64,000 nucleotides of DNA, from NCBI GenBank assembly GCA_016707075.1, contig JADJII010000008.1, positions 160,197-224,196 on the forward strand, given 5' to 3'. Shown here in pieces: positions 61,666 to 64,000 of the stretch. A program made the position numbers and the translations under genes. Below the pieces are notes generated by a model that was not told the origin of the DNA, searched no databases, and saw nothing but the letters and a program-made list of their open reading frames with translations. Within the stretch, counting starts at the first letter, position 1. The number at the start of each line of letters is the position of its first letter. This stretch comes from Egaibacter danicus (lineage in GTDB: Bacteria; Pseudomonadota; Gammaproteobacteria; Burkholderiales; Burkholderiaceae_C).

Positions 61666-62707
61666 ATCAGACCTTGCTCCGGGAAATCATGTTTGCTCAT
61701 CGCCCGAACTGACGCTATCGACAACACCAGAGATACCGCTACATAGACTAGGTCCCAAAGTGGGTTCTTTAGAAACACTCTTAAATTCACAAGGTTTTCC
61801 AAAAAGATGGGGTGAATTAAATATATTCCCAACGCCAGTCGCCCTAATCCCGCCATTGATTCTGAACGGAATGGCGATCCTTTCGAAAGTGCAGCCATTG
61901 CGACACCCACTCCGATAGACCAGGTGCCAAAGACATAGTGGTGAATAGGACGAATCTGCCAATCGCGCCAAAGCCAATAGACTTCGGCAAAGTGGAATGC
62001 AAATCCTGCCACGACCAATGAGACCCCAATCTTGAACCAGCTTTCACGTGGCGACCAGCCAGACATCATGTATCCAGTTACAAAAAATATCGTTCCAAAA
62101 AAGGGGCCGGTAAGTGTGTACGAAGCCAATCTCCAGACCCACGGGCGTTTTAGATAAGCAAGCGCAAGAATTCCGAAGACATAGGCCCGTTGCCACAGCA
62201 ATCGGGCTTTTCCAACACGCAGGTAGATGAATGCTGTCGATATCGCGACGGCCCAAGCTTAACACAATCAGAAACCACAAGTGCTGACTGGTTGACTCAA
62301 ACAATAAAAGGAGTGGATTTGCGGCCAGTTCCCGCACATGCCAATACCAGACTTTCAGGGGGCCAAGTGGGCCGTATTGAAGCATGGAGGCCATGTTGTA
62401 GGGCAACAAATAAACGAGAGACCAAAAAACGAGGATCAGCAAAATCCTCTTGAAGATTTGCTTCGCCACCAAAACCTCAGGCATACCACCATGTATTTTC
62501 AAACCCCAAAAATAGCCCGACACGGTAAAAAAAAATGGCACTCCGAAGCGCGCCAATTGATTCAGTATGACACCAAAAATATTGAACTGCCCCATTTGAT
62601 TTTCGAGCACCGGGTCACGAAACACAGCAGCATGGATAACTATCAGCTATAACTGCAAGCAAACGCACGGAGTCAACTCCGGTAATCCTTTGAAATTCGC
62701 GCGACAT
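61662..62707 (-). pseudogene. Frameshifted acyltransferase-3 family membrane protein
   Basis: From ATG 62707: SREFQRITGVDSVRLLAVIA, a break near 62650, then VFRDPVLENQMGQFNIFGVI, ARFGVPFFFTVSGYFWGLKI and QHLWFLIVLSLG, a second break near 62251, then VGKARLLWQRAYVFGILALA to LGRLALGIYLIHPIFLENLV and TAG 61662. About ten membrane helices in all. The RFGVPFFFTVSGYF and LGIYLIHP motifs mark the OafA/acyltransferase-3 family that O-acylates polysaccharides or lipids. Convergent with the DUF1839 gene by a four-base overlap. Confidence 0.8.
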
Positions 62708-62857
62708 GAAACGCCCTCAAGTTGAACCCATGAAAGACTGCATCATTCCTGTTTATGCCGCATACTGTTGTCAAACAGCTGCTGATTTTTATATATAAAA
62801 CAATCAAAATCAATTGTCAAATGGTCCGACATATTTCAACGCCGTAGGCCTCCTTTT
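62708..62857. other. AT-rich divergent intergenic region (acyltransferase / asparagine synthase)
   Basis: 150 bases, visibly more AT-rich than the surroundings, with TTTATATATAAAACAATC near 62790. Probably contains promoters for both divergent genes; no clear -35/-10 pair or operator is assigned. Confidence 0.4.
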
Positions 62858-64000
62858 ATGTGCGGAATTGCAGGAATATTGGCACTCACCTCCCGAGACT
62901 TGCCTCGACGTGAGGAGTTGGTCTGCATGGTGCAGACTCTGCGTCATCGAGGCCCCGATGGCGACGGCTTTCGAATGGACGGAGCTATCGGTCTTGGCCA
63001 TGCCAGGCTCAGCATCATCGATATCGCCGGAGGTGCCCAACCGATTCACAACGAAGACAAAACCGTTTGGGTCGTGTTCAACGGTGAAATATTCAACTAC
63101 ATCGAGTTGCGCGAACTACTGAAACGGAAGGGGCATCGTTTCTATACCAACAGCGATACTGAAGTAATAGTGCATCTGTACGAGCAGTACGGCACAGGCT
63201 TCGTACAACATCTCAATGGTCAATTCGCCATAGCGCTGTGGGATCAAAACCTGCGCCAATTGATTTTGTGCCGCGACCGAGCCGGTGTCCTGCCTTTATT
63301 TTTTTCTGAACAACAGGGTCGACTGCTGTTTGCTTCAGAAATAAAAGCCTTGCTTCCTGTAATGGGCCATACGCCTGCACTCAATCCAGTCGCCCTGGAC
63401 CAGGTCATGACATTTTGGTCCACTGTAAGTGATACCACCATGTTCGAGGGGGTTCGCCAACTTCCCCCCGGGGAAATGCTGATAGCGCAGGATGGATTAG
63501 TACGTCGCCAGCCCTATTGGGATTGGACCTACCCGACTACTGAAGACTACCACCGGACTTCTGTGGAAGAACAGGCTGACGAGTTAAGAGCACTTTTGAG
63601 TGATGCCACCCGTATTCGCCTTCGAGCCGATGTACCGGTAGGGACCTATTTGTCGGGCGGCCTGGATTCATCCGTACTGGCTGCATTGGTTCATGCCAAT
63701 GGCATCCAGCCGGACACCTATTCCATTCGGTTCGACAATGCTCAGTTGGATGAAGGCACCCATCAATTGCGGATGGTTGAGCATCTTGGCGTGCCACATT
63801 ATCAGGTGCAATGCACCGAGTCCAATATCGGCGAGGAATTTCCGCGAGCAATCTGGCACACGGAAACTCCCATTCTGCGAACCGCTCGGTACCGATGATG
63901 TTGCTGTCGGGACTGGTCCACTCGCGCGGAGCTAAAGTTGTGCTGACTGGCGAAGGCGCTGATGAAGTATTGAGGGGCTACGACATATTCAAGGAGGCCA
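62858..64000 (+). pseudogene. Asparagine synthase (glutamine-hydrolysing) type amidotransferase, frameshifted and incomplete
   Basis: Begins MCGIAGILAL with the N-terminal nucleophile Cys; glutaminase landmarks RHRGPDGDGFRMDG, ARLSIIDIAGGAQPI and FNGEIFNYIELREL follow. The synthetase domain has the PP-loop YLSGGLDSSVLAAL near 268. The frame breaks at 63887, where one C is missing (GCTCGG for GCTCCGG); the next frame gives PMMLLSGLVHSRGAKVVLTG and EGADEVLRGYDIFKEA to the window end. It would amidate an Asp-like or uronic/aminoacyl substrate; relatives in exosortase-type loci act on polysaccharide. Only the first ~380 residues are seen. Confidence 0.88.

Noticed and set aside
1..64000. CRISPR arrays, tRNA/rRNA genes, IS elements, prophage, toxin-antitoxin pairs
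   Set aside because: None was recognised by eye. A covariance-model search for small RNAs could still reveal some.

Overview
This window looks like a chromosomal segment of a betaproteobacterium of the order Burkholderiales, most likely family Comamonadaceae (Rhodoferax/Polaromonas-like). The reasons are the moderately high GC content, the gene neighbourhoods (tyrS / M23 peptidase / anmK / erpA / bactofilin / rpsI-rplM; ybeZ-ybeY; folM-folB-ttcA), the frequent GTG and TTG starts, and a short dispersed repeat with a conserved ATAGCTGCTTACGCATAT core. I recall similar repeats from Comamonadaceae genomes. No rRNA, tRNA, CRISPR array, IS element or phage gene was recognised.

Layout. 1-3.6 kb: tail of a Gfo/Idh/MocA oxidoreductase, then a secreted FG-GAP/ASPIC protein coupled to a vanadium-haloperoxidase-like PAP2 protein, and a small zinc-ribbon membrane protein. 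3.7-15.5 kb (minus strand): a large sugar regulon read from a LacI regulator downwards. It holds one CUT1 ABC importer (its ATPase gene frameshifted), a cytoplasmic GH63-like glycosidase, a ROK sugar kinase, and a second importer closely resembling glucose transporter GtsABCD. Twin LacI-type operators flank a candidate -10 box ahead of lacI. 15.6-36 kb: mostly housekeeping genes, including a stand-alone mannose-6-phosphate isomerase cupin, MidA methyltransferase, pteridine reductase and FolB, TtcA, an alkylglycerol-monooxygenase/YhhN fusion, CbpA/CbpM, a three-part ABC exporter behind ruvB, alpha carbonic anhydrase between ruvB and ruvA, YbeZ/YbeY, Dtd, a CDF transporter, TyrS and an M23 peptidase. 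36-41 kb: anmK, erpA, bactofilin, ribosomal proteins S9/L13 and rlmJ.

41-52 kb is the nucleotide-sugar and phenylacetate region: rmlB, a deleted rmlD, rmlA, rmlC, then the phenylacetyl-CoA epoxidase operon paaABCDE under a PaaR-like palindrome, then galE, a sugar-phosphate nucleotidyltransferase and manC. 52-64 kb is an accessory cluster built around a carrier protein: a double alpha/beta hydrolase, a methyltransferase, a GH2 beta-mannosidase-like protein, the carrier protein, its AcpS-type phosphopantetheinyl transferase, an acyl-CoA-dehydrogenase-like flavoprotein, an amino acid:[carrier protein] ligase (a tRNA-independent seryl-tRNA-synthetase relative), a DUF1839 protein, an acyltransferase-3 protein and an asparagine synthase running off the window. 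Together they suggest an aminoacyl thioester made on a dedicated carrier protein, oxidised by the flavoprotein and passed to an unknown product, possibly a surface glycoconjugate or small peptide-like metabolite.

Quality caveat. From about 49.9 kb onward nearly every gene carries one or more single-base indels, mostly in short homopolymers, while the first 42 kb has only one clear case. The reading frames can be stitched together by eye into full-length conserved proteins, so I read most of these as sequence errors, but real decay of the accessory locus cannot be excluded.
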